Assembly: GCA_001804805.1 (NCBI GenBank)
Contig: MHBH01000067.1
Coordinates: 35,829 to 99,828 of the forward strand
Source: Lentisphaerae bacterium GWF2_49_21
Lineage (GTDB): Bacteria; Verrucomicrobiota; Lentisphaeria; Victivallales; GWF2-50-93
Length of the DNA stretch: 64,000 bases
Reading direction: 5' to 3'
Shown: positions 8,835-17,845 of the stretch, in pieces
Layout of the letters: each line of letters begins with the position of its first letter
Position numbering within the stretch: position 1 is the stretch's first letter
Notes under the pieces: generated by a model
The model's input: only the letters and a program-made list of their open reading frames with translations
Databases searched by the model: none
Told to the model about the DNA's origin: nothing
Position numbers and translations under genes: made by a program

Positions 8835-10181
8835 ATGAACTACCAGTTTGACAGGCGTGATTTTCTGAAGGCCGGCGTTGCGGGCATGGCGTTCTTTGCC
8901 GTGCCCCGCTGGCTGGAATCCGCCACTGCCGCAGCCGGCCGGAAACCGAACATCATATTGCTACTGGCCGACGACTACGGGATACCCGGAGTCGGATGCT
9001 ATGGAGGGGAATTCAAGACGCCCAGCCTGGATGCGATGGCCAAGGGGGGAGTGCGTTTCGAGCATTGCTTTTCGGAACCGCTGTGCGCCCCGTCGCGTGT
9101 TATGCTGATGACCGGGCGCTTCCCTTTCCGCACCGGTGCCGTCAGCAATACCGGAAAGGCGATTACGCCGCAGAAGGAGACGATCATCCCGAAGGTGCTC
9201 AAGGAGGCCGGATATGCGACTGCGCTGGCTGGCAAATGGAGCCAGATGGCCTTCATGGATACGGCGGAGGAAGGCAAGGCCTGGGGCTTTGACGAGTTCC
9301 TCACCTGGGACGGCTCCGAGGGAGGCCGTTACTGGAAGCCGGCATTGTGCAAGAACGGACAGGCTGTAACGGTCACCGACAAGGATTACGGTCCGGACAT
9401 GCTGAACGAATATGTAATGGACTTCATAAAGCGCAAGAAGGATGAGCCGTTCTTCGTATATTATCCGATGACGTTCATACACAGCCAGCTTTATCCGACA
9501 CCGGACGGCACCAGCGGCAAAGGTATTCTCGCCGACAACATACTGTACATGGACAAGCTGGTCGGCAAGCTTCTCGCAGAACTCGACAAGCTCAGGCTGA
9601 GTGAGAACACTCTTGTGCTGTTTGCCGGCGACAACGGACTCGGACTCGACTGCAAGATAAACGGCAAGGGGATCAGCGGGAACAAGGGGTCAATGCTGGA
9701 AGGCGGGAGCCGTGTGCCCCTGATCGCAAGCTGGAAGGGTGCGATACCTGCCGGGAAAGTCGTGAAGGACCTGGTGGAGTTTTCTGATTTCTACGCCACC
9801 ATTGCGGAACTTGCAGGCGCGAAGATGCCTGAAGGCGTAAAGATGGACAGCCAGAGTTTCGCCCCGCAGCTCAAGGGTGAGGTTGGAACTCCGAGGGACT
9901 GGGTGTTCATACAGCTGCAGGAAGAATGGTACGTGCGCGATCAGCGTTGGAAGCTTACGCAGGCTGGAGCTCTTTTCGACATGAAGGAGGCTCCGTTCAA
10001 GGAGATTCCCGTTCCGGCGGATTCGAAGGATCCCGAAGCTGTTGCCGGAAGGAAGAAACTGCAGGAGGTTCTTGACGATCTCAAGCCTACCTCGTCGAAA
10101 AACGGCGATCATGCCGGAGCAGGCGGTGAAAAGGGCGGTGGGAAAAAGAAGGAAAAGAAGGCCGACAAGAAGAAACAGTGA
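8835..10181 (+). CDS. Tat-exported sulfatase
   Basis: 448-aa type I sulfatase (alkaline phosphatase superfamily) that would hydrolyse sulfate esters on glycans after Cys-to-formylglycine activation. The activation motif CAPSR starts at C84. [11 protein letters not shown] (39-49) supplies metal-binding Asp residues, and GDNGLG near residue 265 supplies further ligands. The N-terminus [11 protein letters not shown] is a twin-arginine signal, so it would be exported folded. The C-terminal tail is low-complexity Lys/Gly-rich. The ATG at 8835 is chosen because the one at 8830 hits a stop at once. The next gene starts 11 nt after the stop. No maturase gene is seen in the window. Confidence 0.92.
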   Translation: MNYQFDRRDFLKAGVAGMAFFAVPRWLESATAAAGRKPNIILLLADDYGIPGVGCYGGEFKTPSLDAMAKGGVRFEHCFSEPLCAPSRVMLMTGRFPFRTGAVSNTGKAITPQKETIIPKVLKEAGYATALAGKWSQMAFMDTAEEGKAWGFDEFLTWDGSEGGRYWKPALCKNGQAVTVTDKDYGPDMLNEYVMDFIKRKKDEPFFVYYPMTFIHSQLYPTPDGTSGKGILADNILYMDKLVGKLLAELDKLRLSENTLVLFAGDNGLGLDCKINGKGISGNKGSMLEGGSRVPLIASWKGAIPAGKVVKDLVEFSDFYATIAELAGAKMPEGVKMDSQSFAPQLKGEVGTPRDWVFIQLQEEWYVRDQRWKLTQAGALFDMKEAPFKEIPVPADSKDPEAVAGRKKLQEVLDDLKPTSSKNGDHAGAGGEKGGGKKKEKKADKKKQ

Positions 10182-10192
10182 GGGAGTTCTTT

Positions 10193-11167
10193 ATGAAAGC
10201 ATTCTTTATTGCCAATTTGAAATTCGAAAATAAAATCGGAAATCGGAAGTCGGAAATTGGAAATGTATTCACGCTTATCGAGCTCCTGATGGCCCGTTCG
10301 ACAAACTCAGGGCGACGAGTGCTTTTTTCTCTGTTTACCCTTATTGAATTACTCGCTTGCCAAGGCGTAGCTCAAAGAGCGAAGCGCTCATCAGCGTTTA
10401 CGCTGATAGAGCTCCTGGTCGTAATTGCGATCATCTCGATCCTTGCCGCGCTCCTGCTTCCCGCATTGAAAATGGCCAAGGAGACGGCGAAGAAGATCGT
10501 CTGCGTGAACAACCAGAAGCAGCTTGGAACCCTCTTCGCCTGCTACCAGAGCGATTTCAACTCCCACTCTCCCGGCAGTTCAAGCGCATGGGGGGACGGC
10601 ACTTATACGTACTGGTATAATTTCATAGACGGCGACGCAACGACTGGTGGCGGTTCGATAGATGACAGTTATATGACAGGCAATGTATACGGCGATGGAA
10701 GCGTCTTCAGGTGCTCGAAGAACAAGCAGACCGGCACTGCGGGCAGCGTATACGGTGTTTACGACTCAAGACGGGCAGGCTCGGAAGACATGAATTTCAT
10801 GATGGAGACAACATGGCAGGCAGGAGGAAAGCTCTGCACCTTCGCAATGACAAAAATGAACAAGCCTTCCTCCTTCATCATGCTGAGCTGCTCTCTTGCA
10901 AGCCTCGACGGATCAAAAACATTCTGCGGGAATGGAACACTGAAGTTCCGCAGGGAGTCTGTGAATTCTGATTCTCCTGTCAATACCACCCATGGACTCT
11001 GGCTGGCGCACATCAAGCACGGCAACGGACTTTACGGCGATTCGCATGTGGAAAGCCTCGGTCAGGCGGAGCTGTTTTCAGCCAGGAACGGTTACAAAAC
11101 TGATGCGGACACCGGCATCCGTGCCTGGAAAACGGAAGAAGGAGTGGAGATGGACGTTTATCCATGA
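10193..11167 (+). CDS. Pseudopilin-like protein with triplicated prepilin motif
   Basis: 324-aa H-X9-DG family protein. The FTLIELL motif occurs three times, at F26, F48 and F69; only the last is followed by the full hydrophobic helix ([21 protein letters not shown]). The segments between copies are encoded by small palindromic repeats: a TTCGACAAACTCAGGGCGA element (about 10298-10316) and a GGCGTAGCTC/GAGCGAAGC element (about 10362-10385). The leader before F26 is encoded by an AAATTTGAAATTCG-type repeat. The ATG at 10193 (AGGGAG 7 nt upstream) is preferred over an upstream GTG that overlaps the sulfatase stop. It overlaps the next gene by 4 nt (ATGA). Which motif copy is processed is not predictable. 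Confidence 0.85.
   Translation: MKAFFIANLKFENKIGNRKSEIGNVFTLIELLMARSTNSGRRVLFSLFTLIELLACQGVAQRAKRSSAFTLIELLVVIAIISILAALLLPALKMAKETAKKIVCVNNQKQLGTLFACYQSDFNSHSPGSSSAWGDGTYTYWYNFIDGDATTGGGSIDDSYMTGNVYGDGSVFRCSKNKQTGTAGSVYGVYDSRRAGSEDMNFMMETTWQAGGKLCTFAMTKMNKPSSFIMLSCSLASLDGSKTFCGNGTLKFRRESVNSDSPVNTTHGLWLAHIKHGNGLYGDSHVESLGQAELFSARNGYKTDADTGIRAWKTEEGVEMDVYP
10285..10407 (+). repeat. Two palindromic elements inserted in frame in the pilin signal
   Basis: Lies inside the pseudopilin gene at 10193. Element 1 contains TTCGACAAACTCAGGGCGA; element 2 contains GGCGTAGCTCAAAGAGCG. Each is followed by a fresh copy of the FTLIEL codons. The last junction forms the hairpin ATCAGCG-TTTA-CGCTGAT (10390-10407). 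Total inserted length keeps the reading frame. Confidence 0.75.
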
Positions 11168-12021
11168 AATCGAAACATTTCACTTTAATCGAATTGCTCG
11201 TGGCTGTGCCCGCCATAGCTGCCCCGCGTCCGCGGGGAGCGACGGCGAGAGTAGCTCGATTTACTTTAATCGAGCTACTCGTGGTCATAGCGATAATCGC
11301 AATTCTGATTGCACTGCTTCTGCCGGCATTGTACCAGGCCAAGGAGACTGCCAAGAAGGTCGTCTGCATGGGCAACCAGAAGCAACTGGGTCTTTTGCTT
11401 GGTTCATATCAGCTTGATTTCGAAATGTATTCTCCGGGTGCCGTAAGCACAATCGACTACAATGCAGTCTACTATTGGAGCAGATACATCGACGGTTCTG
11501 GTGACGCAATCGTGGACAGCTATTACGAGGGGGATGCCTATACGGCAAATACCATCTTCAGATGCCCCAAGAACTTCCAGACGGACACCGATGAAAGCAA
11601 TATATACGGCATGTACTACAATGGAAGATACGGTTCCGAAGACACACGTTTCATGGAGGAATATGCTCCTGTAGATGGAACAAGGTACTATCATTTCGTG
11701 ATCACCAGGATGCCCTCCCCTGCGACCTTCCTGATGCTGGGATGCACATTGAAGGGAGCAAACCCCGCACATATTTCATACCTGAGGGGATCTCCAAAAT
11801 TTTATCGGGAGGCCGTCAAATCCACACCTCCGGTCAACACAATGTACGGTCTCTGGTTTGCACATAAGACTTCCTGCATCGGCCTCTTTGCGGACGGGCA
11901 TGCGGCCCAGCTCGGTGCCGGTGAACTGACGTCCACCAGGAACGGCTACATATCCGATGTTGACACCGGAATCCGCGCCTGGAAGCTGTATAACGGTACC
12001 GAGATAGACCTATATCCATGA
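11164..12021 (+). CDS. Pseudopilin-like protein with duplicated prepilin motif
   Basis: 285-aa H-X9-DG family protein, paralogous to the preceding gene (shared [38 protein letters not shown]). FTLIELL occurs at F6 and F33; only the second leads into the full hydrophobic helix. The 27 residues between are encoded by a palindromic element with a CGCCATAGCT...AGCGACGGCG core and a perfect hairpin GAGTAGCTCGA/TCGAGCTACTC (11249-11280). Start ATG overlaps the previous stop (ATGA), indicating translational coupling. Residue -1 is His (first copy) or Arg (second copy), not Gly. Confidence 0.86.
   Translation: MKSKHFTLIELLVAVPAIAAPRPRGATARVARFTLIELLVVIAIIAILIALLLPALYQAKETAKKVVCMGNQKQLGLLLGSYQLDFEMYSPGAVSTIDYNAVYYWSRYIDGSGDAIVDSYYEGDAYTANTIFRCPKNFQTDTDESNIYGMYYNGRYGSEDTRFMEEYAPVDGTRYYHFVITRMPSPATFLMLGCTLKGANPAHISYLRGSPKFYREAVKSTPPVNTMYGLWFAHKTSCIGLFADGHAAQLGAGELTSTRNGYISDVDTGIRAWKLYNGTEIDLYP
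11206..11280 (+). repeat. Palindromic element inserted in frame in the pilin signal
   Basis: Element core CCGCCATAGCT ... AGCGACGGCG with an inner CCCCGCG/CGCGGGG hairpin (11222-11237). Arms GAGTAGCTCGA (11249-11259) and TCGAGCTACTC (11270-11280) enclose the start of the second FTLIEL copy. Relatives of the core lie at 44543-44576 and, inverted, at 58267-58298. Confidence 0.75.
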
Positions 12022-12074
12022 AAAGTAAACCTTAAGGTCATAAGTTTTATCTACAAATATACAGGAGGTTTGAA

Positions 12075-12923
12075 ATGAGGAAGTCGTTCATACTTGTGTT
12101 TGCGCTCATGCTGGGGCTGTCCGCCTTGATCTCACAAGCGAAGGATGATGACAATCAAAAGGCCAAGGATAAAAAGGAGGCCAAAGCTAAAAAAGGTGAT
12201 GACGACAAGGCTGTCGATAACAAGGACATTGTCGTCGCCGGTGACAGATCCAAGAACGTGGTATTCGCCGGGAAGGAAGCCGGCAAAGGCAAAGGTGTCC
12301 GTCTATTCATTCTTTCCGGACAGTCGAACATGGCGGCACTTGACCATAAGCTTTCATTCGTACCCGCGATCGAGAAGGCCTTTCCTGACGACGAACTGAT
12401 CTTCGTGAAGGATTCGCAGAGCGGACAGCCGATCCGCCGTTGGACCAAGGATTGGATCAAGCCGGAGGGATGGGATGATTCAAAAAACAGGTTCAAGATC
12501 GGCAAGAACGATCTTTACCAGCGTCTTATGGAGTCGGTGAAGAAGACAGTCGAAGGAAAGAAGCTTGATTCAGTTTCTTTCATATGGATGCAGGGAGAGG
12601 CCGATGCCAAGGGAGGAACCGCCGGAACATACGAGGATTCTATGAGAAAGCTGGTCAAGCAGGTGCGCGATGACATGGGCAGGCAGGATGTCACCGTGGC
12701 GATAGGCCGTATCAGCGACCACTTGAAAGGCGACAAGGACTGGGAGATTGTCAGGGCCGCCCAGGTCAAGGTCGCAGAAGAAGATCCTCTTGCCGGATGG
12801 ATTGACACTGATGAATGCAATGGCACTGCAAACGGCCTCCACTGCGACGCCAACGGATATAAGAAGATGGGAGAGGCGTTCGCCGCAAAATTGACCGAAC
12901 TGATAAAGAAACAGAAGAAATAA
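12075..12923 (+). CDS. Secreted SASA-type (CE6/sialate O-acetylesterase-like) esterase
   Basis: 282-aa secreted esterase, probably removing O-acetyl groups from polysaccharides. It has a signal peptide (1-22, ...LISQAKD), then a highly charged Lys/Asp linker to about residue 50. The SASA domain starts near 75 with LFILSGQSNM (nucleophile S84 in GQSNM), continues with FIWMQGEADA, and ends with the His-containing LHCDANGYKKMG, the layout of CE6/SASA enzymes. Start ATG has AGGAGG 7 nt upstream. It stands between the pseudopilin pair and an alpha/beta esterase, supporting de-esterification of a decorated glycan. Confidence 0.85.
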   Translation: MRKSFILVFALMLGLSALISQAKDDDNQKAKDKKEAKAKKGDDDKAVDNKDIVVAGDRSKNVVFAGKEAGKGKGVRLFILSGQSNMAALDHKLSFVPAIEKAFPDDELIFVKDSQSGQPIRRWTKDWIKPEGWDDSKNRFKIGKNDLYQRLMESVKKTVEGKKLDSVSFIWMQGEADAKGGTAGTYEDSMRKLVKQVRDDMGRQDVTVAIGRISDHLKGDKDWEIVRAAQVKVAEEDPLAGWIDTDECNGTANGLHCDANGYKKMGEAFAAKLTELIKKQKK

Positions 12924-12952
12924 ATAATCTCCGGACGGAGATTCTTTATAAC

Positions 12953-13852
12953 ATGAAAAGGGCAGGAAATATGCTAAGATCCAGCTGTATTTTATTCATT
13001 TTTCACGCATGTCTTGTTTCATTTGCACAAGTCCAGGCGCCTGAAACGGAGGGAAAAACGGTGATAGAAGGTCCTGTAAAGAACGACGCCAAGGGCATTC
13101 AGGTGTTCACGGTGGCAAGCCCGTATACCGGCGGAAAGAACGCGGTGGAGGTTCTTCTTCCCGACAAGATGGAAGCGGGCCGGAAATACCCGGTGCTGTA
13201 TGTCCTGCCGGTCGGCGGGGATTTTGGCGGCCAGTACGGCGACCAGATCCAGGAGGTCCGCAAGAGCGACGCGCACAACCGCTACGGGGTGATCTGCGTA
13301 AGCATGGCGTTCGACAAGGTCCCATGGTATGGAAGCCATGCCACTGACAAGGGAATCCGCCATGACGAATACATAAAGCTTGTAATCGTGCCGCTGATCG
13401 AAAAGAGTTTCCCAGCTTCGCAGGAACCGAAGGATCGCCTTCTGATAGGATTCAGCAAATCGGGATGGGGCGCTGTCTCGCTGTTTCTGCGCAATCTCGA
13501 TTTCTTCGGTGCCGCATGCGCCTGGGATGCGCCGCTTATGATGGATGAGAAAAATCTGAAATGGGGAAGCGCGAAACATTTCGGCACTCCGGAACAGGCC
13601 GCTCCGCATGTTCCTGTAACGCTCGTGAAGCAGCATGCCGCGGAACTGGCCGGAAAACCTCCACGCCTGGCTATTGTGGGCTTTAACCTCTATGGTGCAG
13701 ACACGAAGGCGTTCCACAAGCTCCTCGACGAGCAGAAGGTGCCACATCTATATGATGATACCCTGAAATCCAAGCACCACTGGGAATCCGGATGGCTGCC
13801 AAAGGCGCTGGACCTGTTTTTAAAGCAGAATGTAAAGACAGAGGGGAAATAA
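12953..13852 (+). CDS. Secreted alpha/beta-hydrolase esterase
   Basis: 299-aa protein with an N-terminal signal (hydrophobic 11-25, cleaved near AQVQA). The fold matches the putative esterase (feruloyl/acetyl xylan esterase D-like) family: AVEVLLPDKMEAGRKYPVLY, then the nucleophile elbow GFSKSGWGA (S168), and a C-terminal KHHWESGW that could provide the catalytic His. The elbow reads GFSKS rather than strict GxSxG. The start could be 12953 or the ATG at 12971; the former is kept because GGAG lies 11 nt upstream. It follows the SASA esterase by 29 nt. Confidence 0.78.
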   Translation: MKRAGNMLRSSCILFIFHACLVSFAQVQAPETEGKTVIEGPVKNDAKGIQVFTVASPYTGGKNAVEVLLPDKMEAGRKYPVLYVLPVGGDFGGQYGDQIQEVRKSDAHNRYGVICVSMAFDKVPWYGSHATDKGIRHDEYIKLVIVPLIEKSFPASQEPKDRLLIGFSKSGWGAVSLFLRNLDFFGAACAWDAPLMMDEKNLKWGSAKHFGTPEQAAPHVPVTLVKQHAAELAGKPPRLAIVGFNLYGADTKAFHKLLDEQKVPHLYDDTLKSKHHWESGWLPKALDLFLKQNVKTEGK

Positions 13853-13861
13853 TCCCGCAGG

Positions 13862-13935
13862 ATTTCAGATGGATTGCTGGATGACCCGCCTACGCTGAGA
13901 AGCTGCGGCGTGGCAAGATGGATGATTGGGATGAA
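13862..13935. repeat. GGATGATTGG repeat interrupted by a palindromic element
   Basis: ATGGATTGCTGGATGA ... ATGGATGATTGGGATGA is split by CGCCTACGCTGAGAAGCTGCGGCG (about 13891-13914), a palindrome of the GTAGC/AGCGG class. Unsplit relatives occur at 51373-51402 and 52206-52318. It supplies the region just before the sulfatase start. Confidence 0.55.
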
Positions 13936-13938
13936 TGA

Positions 13939-15390
13939 ATGAGAAACAGACCAAACATAGTATTTATCCTCGCCGACGACCTCGGCTACGGGGATCTGAA
14001 CTGCTATGGCGCCGATGAAGAGCACATAAGAACTCCGAACTTAGACCGTATTGCCCGCCAAGGCGTAAGGTTCACTGACGCTCACTCTCCGAGCTCGGTA
14101 TGCACGCCGTCCCGTTATAATTTCATGACCGGGAGATACTGCTGGCGCACTTGGGCAAAGACTGGCTGCATCTGGGCGCACGATCCCTGTCTCATCGAGG
14201 AGGATCGCCCGACAGTCGCATCAGTCCTGCGCAGCGGCGGCTATGCTACGGGGATGGTCGGCAAATGGCATCTTGGATTCGGCGCTCCTGGCGCTGGGAG
14301 CTGGGACGACATAATCGGACCGGACTACAACAGGCCCCTGAGCCATGGCCCTCTCACCTGCGGTTTCGAGACGTTCTACGGCGTACCCCACATCGGGCAG
14401 AGGCCTCACTTCTACATCGATGGCAACATGGTGAAGGATCTCGAGAGTGGAGATCCGATCCGAATCATTCCCGATCCGCGTCCAGAGTTCCTGAAAAAGT
14501 TTTTTGAACGCCCCCGCACCTGCAATCCGAACCTGAAGGTGGAAGGAGGGAAGCGGGCAGAGTACCGCCACGAGGAGGTTGCCGTCCATCTTACGGAAAA
14601 GGCGGTGGACTGGCTTGAGGCGCAGACACGCCAGCCTTTCTTCCTCTACTTCGCGCACCGCAACGTCCACGCTCCGCTCATTCCCCACCCCCGGTTCAGC
14701 AACACCAGCGCAGTAGGCGACTATGGCGACTTCATACATGAGCTCGACTGGTCGGTCGGGGAGATCCTCAAGACGCTGGATCGTCTCGGCCTCTCTGAAA
14801 ATACAATCGTCTTCTTCGCCAGCGACAATGGTGCCACGGAGCGGCACCGGCCGACTCTGCACGTCGATTACAATGGACACAGGGCGAATGGAGTCCTGCG
14901 CGGACAGAAGACCGAGGTATACGAGGGCGGACACCGCATTCCCTTCATTGCGCGCTGGCCCGGCCGCATTCCTGCAGGAACGACCTGCGGGCATCTGCTT
15001 GCGCTCACCGACATCCTTGCAACTTGCGCGGAACTGGCGGGCATAGGCATACCGCAAGGTGCGTCGCCGGACGGCGTCAGCTTCGCCGCCTCGCTCCTCG
15101 ACCGAAACGCGAGGCCGGCGCGCGAAACACTGATTCACGACAGCATGATGAAGGCGATGTTCGCAGTGCGGCACAGGGAATGGAAGCTTATCATCGGACA
15201 GGGTGGAGGGGGCATAGGCTACGGATGGCCGGGTGTCGAGTCCGTTGAGCATTTCACCGGCGCAGATCCAAAGGGCCAGCTCTTCAACCTTGCAGGGGAC
15301 CTCGGGGAGGAAACCAACCTTTACGATAGGCATCCCGACATTGTGTCTGAATTGTCATCATTGCTCGAAAAGGAAAAACAAAGGAGCTGA
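13939..15390 (+). CDS. Sulfatase without export signal
   Basis: 483-aa arylsulfatase-type enzyme. RPNIVFILADDLGYGDLNCYG (4-24) carries the first metal-binding Asp pair. CTPSR (C55) is the formylglycine motif. KWHLG and SDNGATERH are further family hallmarks. The protein starts directly with the catalytic core and has no signal peptide, so it is either cytoplasmic, acting on imported sulfated oligosaccharides, or its start is misplaced; no upstream in-frame signal was found. The start lies in a GGGATGAATGAATG repeat that supplies the ribosome-binding site. It is followed by another unsignalled sulfatase 65 nt downstream. Confidence 0.92.
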   Translation: MRNRPNIVFILADDLGYGDLNCYGADEEHIRTPNLDRIARQGVRFTDAHSPSSVCTPSRYNFMTGRYCWRTWAKTGCIWAHDPCLIEEDRPTVASVLRSGGYATGMVGKWHLGFGAPGAGSWDDIIGPDYNRPLSHGPLTCGFETFYGVPHIGQRPHFYIDGNMVKDLESGDPIRIIPDPRPEFLKKFFERPRTCNPNLKVEGGKRAEYRHEEVAVHLTEKAVDWLEAQTRQPFFLYFAHRNVHAPLIPHPRFSNTSAVGDYGDFIHELDWSVGEILKTLDRLGLSENTIVFFASDNGATERHRPTLHVDYNGHRANGVLRGQKTEVYEGGHRIPFIARWPGRIPAGTTCGHLLALTDILATCAELAGIGIPQGASPDGVSFAASLLDRNARPARETLIHDSMMKAMFAVRHREWKLIIGQGGGGIGYGWPGVESVEHFTGADPKGQLFNLAGDLGEETNLYDRHPDIVSELSSLLEKEKQRS

Positions 15391-15455
15391 GCCGATTTAA
15401 AAACACTGGATTCTTCAAAGTTTTGAAATCGGTTCATCCATAGAAAGGTAGTGAA

Positions 15456-16796
15456 ATGAAATCGAATTTCCTGATATTGATGTCTGACGAGCACAATCCT
15501 CTATTTTCCGGGCCTTATGGCAACACGAAGGTAAAGACCCCGAACATGGACCGTCTTGCGGAAAATGGTACTGTCTTTGAAAATGCATACTGCCCTTCGC
15601 CGCTATGCATGCCATGCCGGTCCTCATTCATAGCCGGACGCAGGGTCCATGAGCTCCAGACCTACAGCAACTGCAATGTCAATCTTGATCCCTCGCCGTT
15701 GTCCTTCGGCAAAGCGCTTGCCGACCAGGGGGTATTCTCGGTTTTCATCGGAAAGTGCGATGCCTATGCCCCGGCAAAGGATCTTGGTTTCAGCGCTGTG
15801 ATGAGGCCCTGGGACCGCAAGCTTCCCGGTGACACCAGCCACAGGCGGAATCCGATGACAATAAGGATGGATGCGGCCGGGCGTTCGTTCGGATACGGCC
15901 CGAAGGAAAACGCTGGTGCCGGCGATGCAAAATGCGTTGACGATGCGGTGGAATGGCTGAATTCCAGCGCGAATTCCCTGAAGACGCCATGGGCGCTTGT
16001 GGTCAACATTTCAAATCCGCACTTCCCTCATTTTTCCTCGCAGGAGCTGTGGGATATGTATCCGGACGACGGGGATCTGCCGGAACACGGCCCGGAACTT
16101 GAATCGGGACGGCATCCATATGCTGAAGCCCTCAGGAAACATTTCCAGACGGAAATGTTCACGGAAGAACAGATGCGCGGCCTGAGACGTGGCTATCTGG
16201 CATGCATAACATTTGTCGATCGCCAGCTTGGAAGGCTGATGTCCGCTCTCGAGTCGTCCGGACTAAAAGATACAACTAATATCGCCTACACCTCGGATCA
16301 CGGCGAGATGCTCGGTAAGTTCGGCATGTGGTGGAAATGCAGCCTCTATGAGGACTCGGTCCGTGTTCCCATGATTGTGTCCGGTCCGGAATTCTCCAAG
16401 GGGAAACGTATCTCGACTCCTGTGGACCTCCACGATCTGCGTGCCGGAGTTTTTGAGTCAACTGGAGCACTCCAGCCTGAAGGATTCCTCGGATCTCCGC
16501 TTCAGTTCATAAAGGACAAGGACGAAGAAAAGGTCGTTTTTTCCGAATATCATGGGCACGGAACCCCTGGCAGTTCATACATGGTACGCAAGGGCAGATG
16601 GAAATATGTATGGCACTCGGGCGCACCGGACCAGCTCTTTGATCTTGAGAACGATCCGGAAGAACTTGCGAATCTCGCAGGACAGAGGAAGGAGATCGCA
16701 AAGGACATGGAAGCGGAGCTCAGGAAGATCTGTTCTCCTGAAAAGGAGAACGGCCGCGCCGAGGACTTCATTGAGAGTCAGCTTTCAGCAATGTAA
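15456..16796 (+). CDS. Sulfatase without export signal, CMPCR motif
   Basis: 446-aa sulfatase. NFLILMSDEHNP (4-15) replaces the usual LADD with SDEH. The activation motif is CMPCR (C51), the Cys-Pro-Cys-Arg variant of C-x-P-S-R. TSDHGEMLGKFG (around residue 285) provides metal ligands. There is no signal peptide. The divergence from the other two sulfatases suggests a different subfamily and sulfate position. ATG with GAAAGG 8 nt upstream. A CACAGGCA hairpin follows the stop directly. Confidence 0.9.
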   Translation: MKSNFLILMSDEHNPLFSGPYGNTKVKTPNMDRLAENGTVFENAYCPSPLCMPCRSSFIAGRRVHELQTYSNCNVNLDPSPLSFGKALADQGVFSVFIGKCDAYAPAKDLGFSAVMRPWDRKLPGDTSHRRNPMTIRMDAAGRSFGYGPKENAGAGDAKCVDDAVEWLNSSANSLKTPWALVVNISNPHFPHFSSQELWDMYPDDGDLPEHGPELESGRHPYAEALRKHFQTEMFTEEQMRGLRRGYLACITFVDRQLGRLMSALESSGLKDTTNIAYTSDHGEMLGKFGMWWKCSLYEDSVRVPMIVSGPEFSKGKRISTPVDLHDLRAGVFESTGALQPEGFLGSPLQFIKDKDEEKVVFSEYHGHGTPGSSYMVRKGRWKYVWHSGAPDQLFDLENDPEELANLAGQRKEIAKDMEAELRKICSPEKENGRAEDFIESQLSAM

Positions 16797-16815
16797 CACA
16801 GGCATCTTGCCTGTG
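16797..16815. repeat. CACAGGCA hairpin
   Basis: CACAGGCA-TCT-TGCCTGTG directly after the sulfatase stop. The same hairpin, inverted, ends the RAYT region at 63685-63703; a degenerate copy is near 44673. It may double as a terminator, but no T-run follows. Confidence 0.6.
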
Positions 16816-16846
16816 ATCTTCTTGAATTGAAATCATTTTCCAGATG

Positions 16847-16962
16847 GACTGACGCATTATGCGGCACGATGAATTTATCCTATTTTTCATAAAACTGCGC
16901 TTGACTTTGAAATTTTGAATGATATATATTAATAAATTAATTGTTATATTTGATATATTTCA
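16847..16962 (+). promoter_or_regulatory. Promoter region with two TGATATAT operators (SGNH gene)
   Basis: GACTGACGCATTA (16847-16859) is identical to 4917-4929. TTGACT (16901-16906) is a likely -35 box, with a TATATA-type -10 after 16 bp. TGATATATATTA (16920-16931) and TGATATATTTCA (16951-16962) each differ by one base from the TGATATATATCA palindrome, making a two-site operator. Confidence 0.65.
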
Positions 16963-16987
16963 TTCAATAAGAAGCCGGGAGAACCAG

Positions 16988-17746
16988 ATGATACGCAGGC
17001 TTGGGACACAGTTGAAAGACTTAATTCCGCTTGGGCTCTCCGCCGCCTGCTCCGCGTTAATTGCCATTGCCATCCTTGCTGCCGCCACCGCATACGGAGC
17101 TCCCGCCGGGAAGGACGGCCCCTTCGTGAAAAAAGGTGACATCATCGTCTTCATGGGCGACTCCATCACGGTCGCCTCAACCTCGGCGAATGGTTTCGCG
17201 ACACTCATCGGAGAATCCCTCAAGAAGAACCTGCCGGACGGCAATGTCCAGATCCATTCAGCCGCAAAAGGCGGCTGCGGCATCAAGTACCTGCACACGA
17301 TATTCGATTCGAAGGTGGCCGTGCACAAACCGTCGATCGTGGTCATCCTGATTGGAATCAACGATGTCCGTCTCCAGGACAAGACTGGCGCTGATCCTGC
17401 GGAGTACCAGGCCCTGTTGAAGAAGCTTGTTGACCGCTGCAAAGGGATTGGCGCGAAAACGGTCATCTGCTCCCCGATCATGCGCGGGGAAAAGACCGAC
17501 GGAAGCAACCAGTATGACAAGCTGATCGGCGAATATGTCGAAGCCGGCAGGAAGGTCGCGGGCGACAGCTCCTCCATCTTCGTGGATCTGCGTGCGCTGT
17601 TCATGGAGCGACTGAAGGCCGTCAACAAGGAGAACAAGGAGGAAGGCAATTTGTCGAAGGACGGCGTCCACCCGAACGCCGCAGGGAACGAGCTGATCGC
17701 AAACGCCATCCTGCAGGCATGGTCGGTCCCGGCAGCCAGGAAGTGA
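16988..17746 (+). CDS. Secreted SGNH/GDSL hydrolase
   Basis: 252-aa esterase-type SGNH hydrolase, probably a glycan O-acetylesterase. Signal/anchor helix at about 15-37. Block I FMGDSI (S59), block III LIGIND (N125), block V DGVHPN (D225, H228) are all present; G99 of GGCGIKY may be the block II residue. The ATG at 16988 follows GGGAGAACCAG. An in-frame ATG at 16919 lies inside the promoter/operator and is rejected. Operators of the GntR-type palindrome lie upstream. Confidence 0.87.
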   Translation: MIRRLGTQLKDLIPLGLSAACSALIAIAILAAATAYGAPAGKDGPFVKKGDIIVFMGDSITVASTSANGFATLIGESLKKNLPDGNVQIHSAAKGGCGIKYLHTIFDSKVAVHKPSIVVILIGINDVRLQDKTGADPAEYQALLKKLVDRCKGIGAKTVICSPIMRGEKTDGSNQYDKLIGEYVEAGRKVAGDSSSIFVDLRALFMERLKAVNKENKEEGNLSKDGVHPNAAGNELIANAILQAWSVPAARK

Positions 17747-17773
17747 GCCCGGCCCGTTTTTTTTGAAGCTGAA

Positions 17774-17785
17774 TGATATATATCA
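17774..17785 (+). promoter_or_regulatory. TGATATATATCA operator before the subtilase
   Basis: Perfect 12-bp palindrome in the short gap after the SGNH gene, in context AATGATATATATCAAT as at 3632 and 4996. No clear -35 box; promoter position is uncertain. Confidence 0.6.
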
Positions 17786-17845
17786 ATTTTATATGAATTG
17801 CTAATGTTATATATGAGAGAAGCAATACAAAGGAGGGAAATGACG

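Noticed and set aside
14221-15333. 370-aa open frame on the minus strand across the sulfatase gene
   Set aside because: Exact antisense of a well-supported sulfatase; no family motifs or ribosome-binding site. Same judgement for 16960-18042, 24531-25763, 25340-26353, 19277-20293 and 49101-50030 (minus).
16919-16987. Upstream in-frame start of the SGNH gene
   Set aside because: Lies within the TGATATAT operator region; the ATG at 16988 has a proper Shine-Dalgarno and signal peptide.
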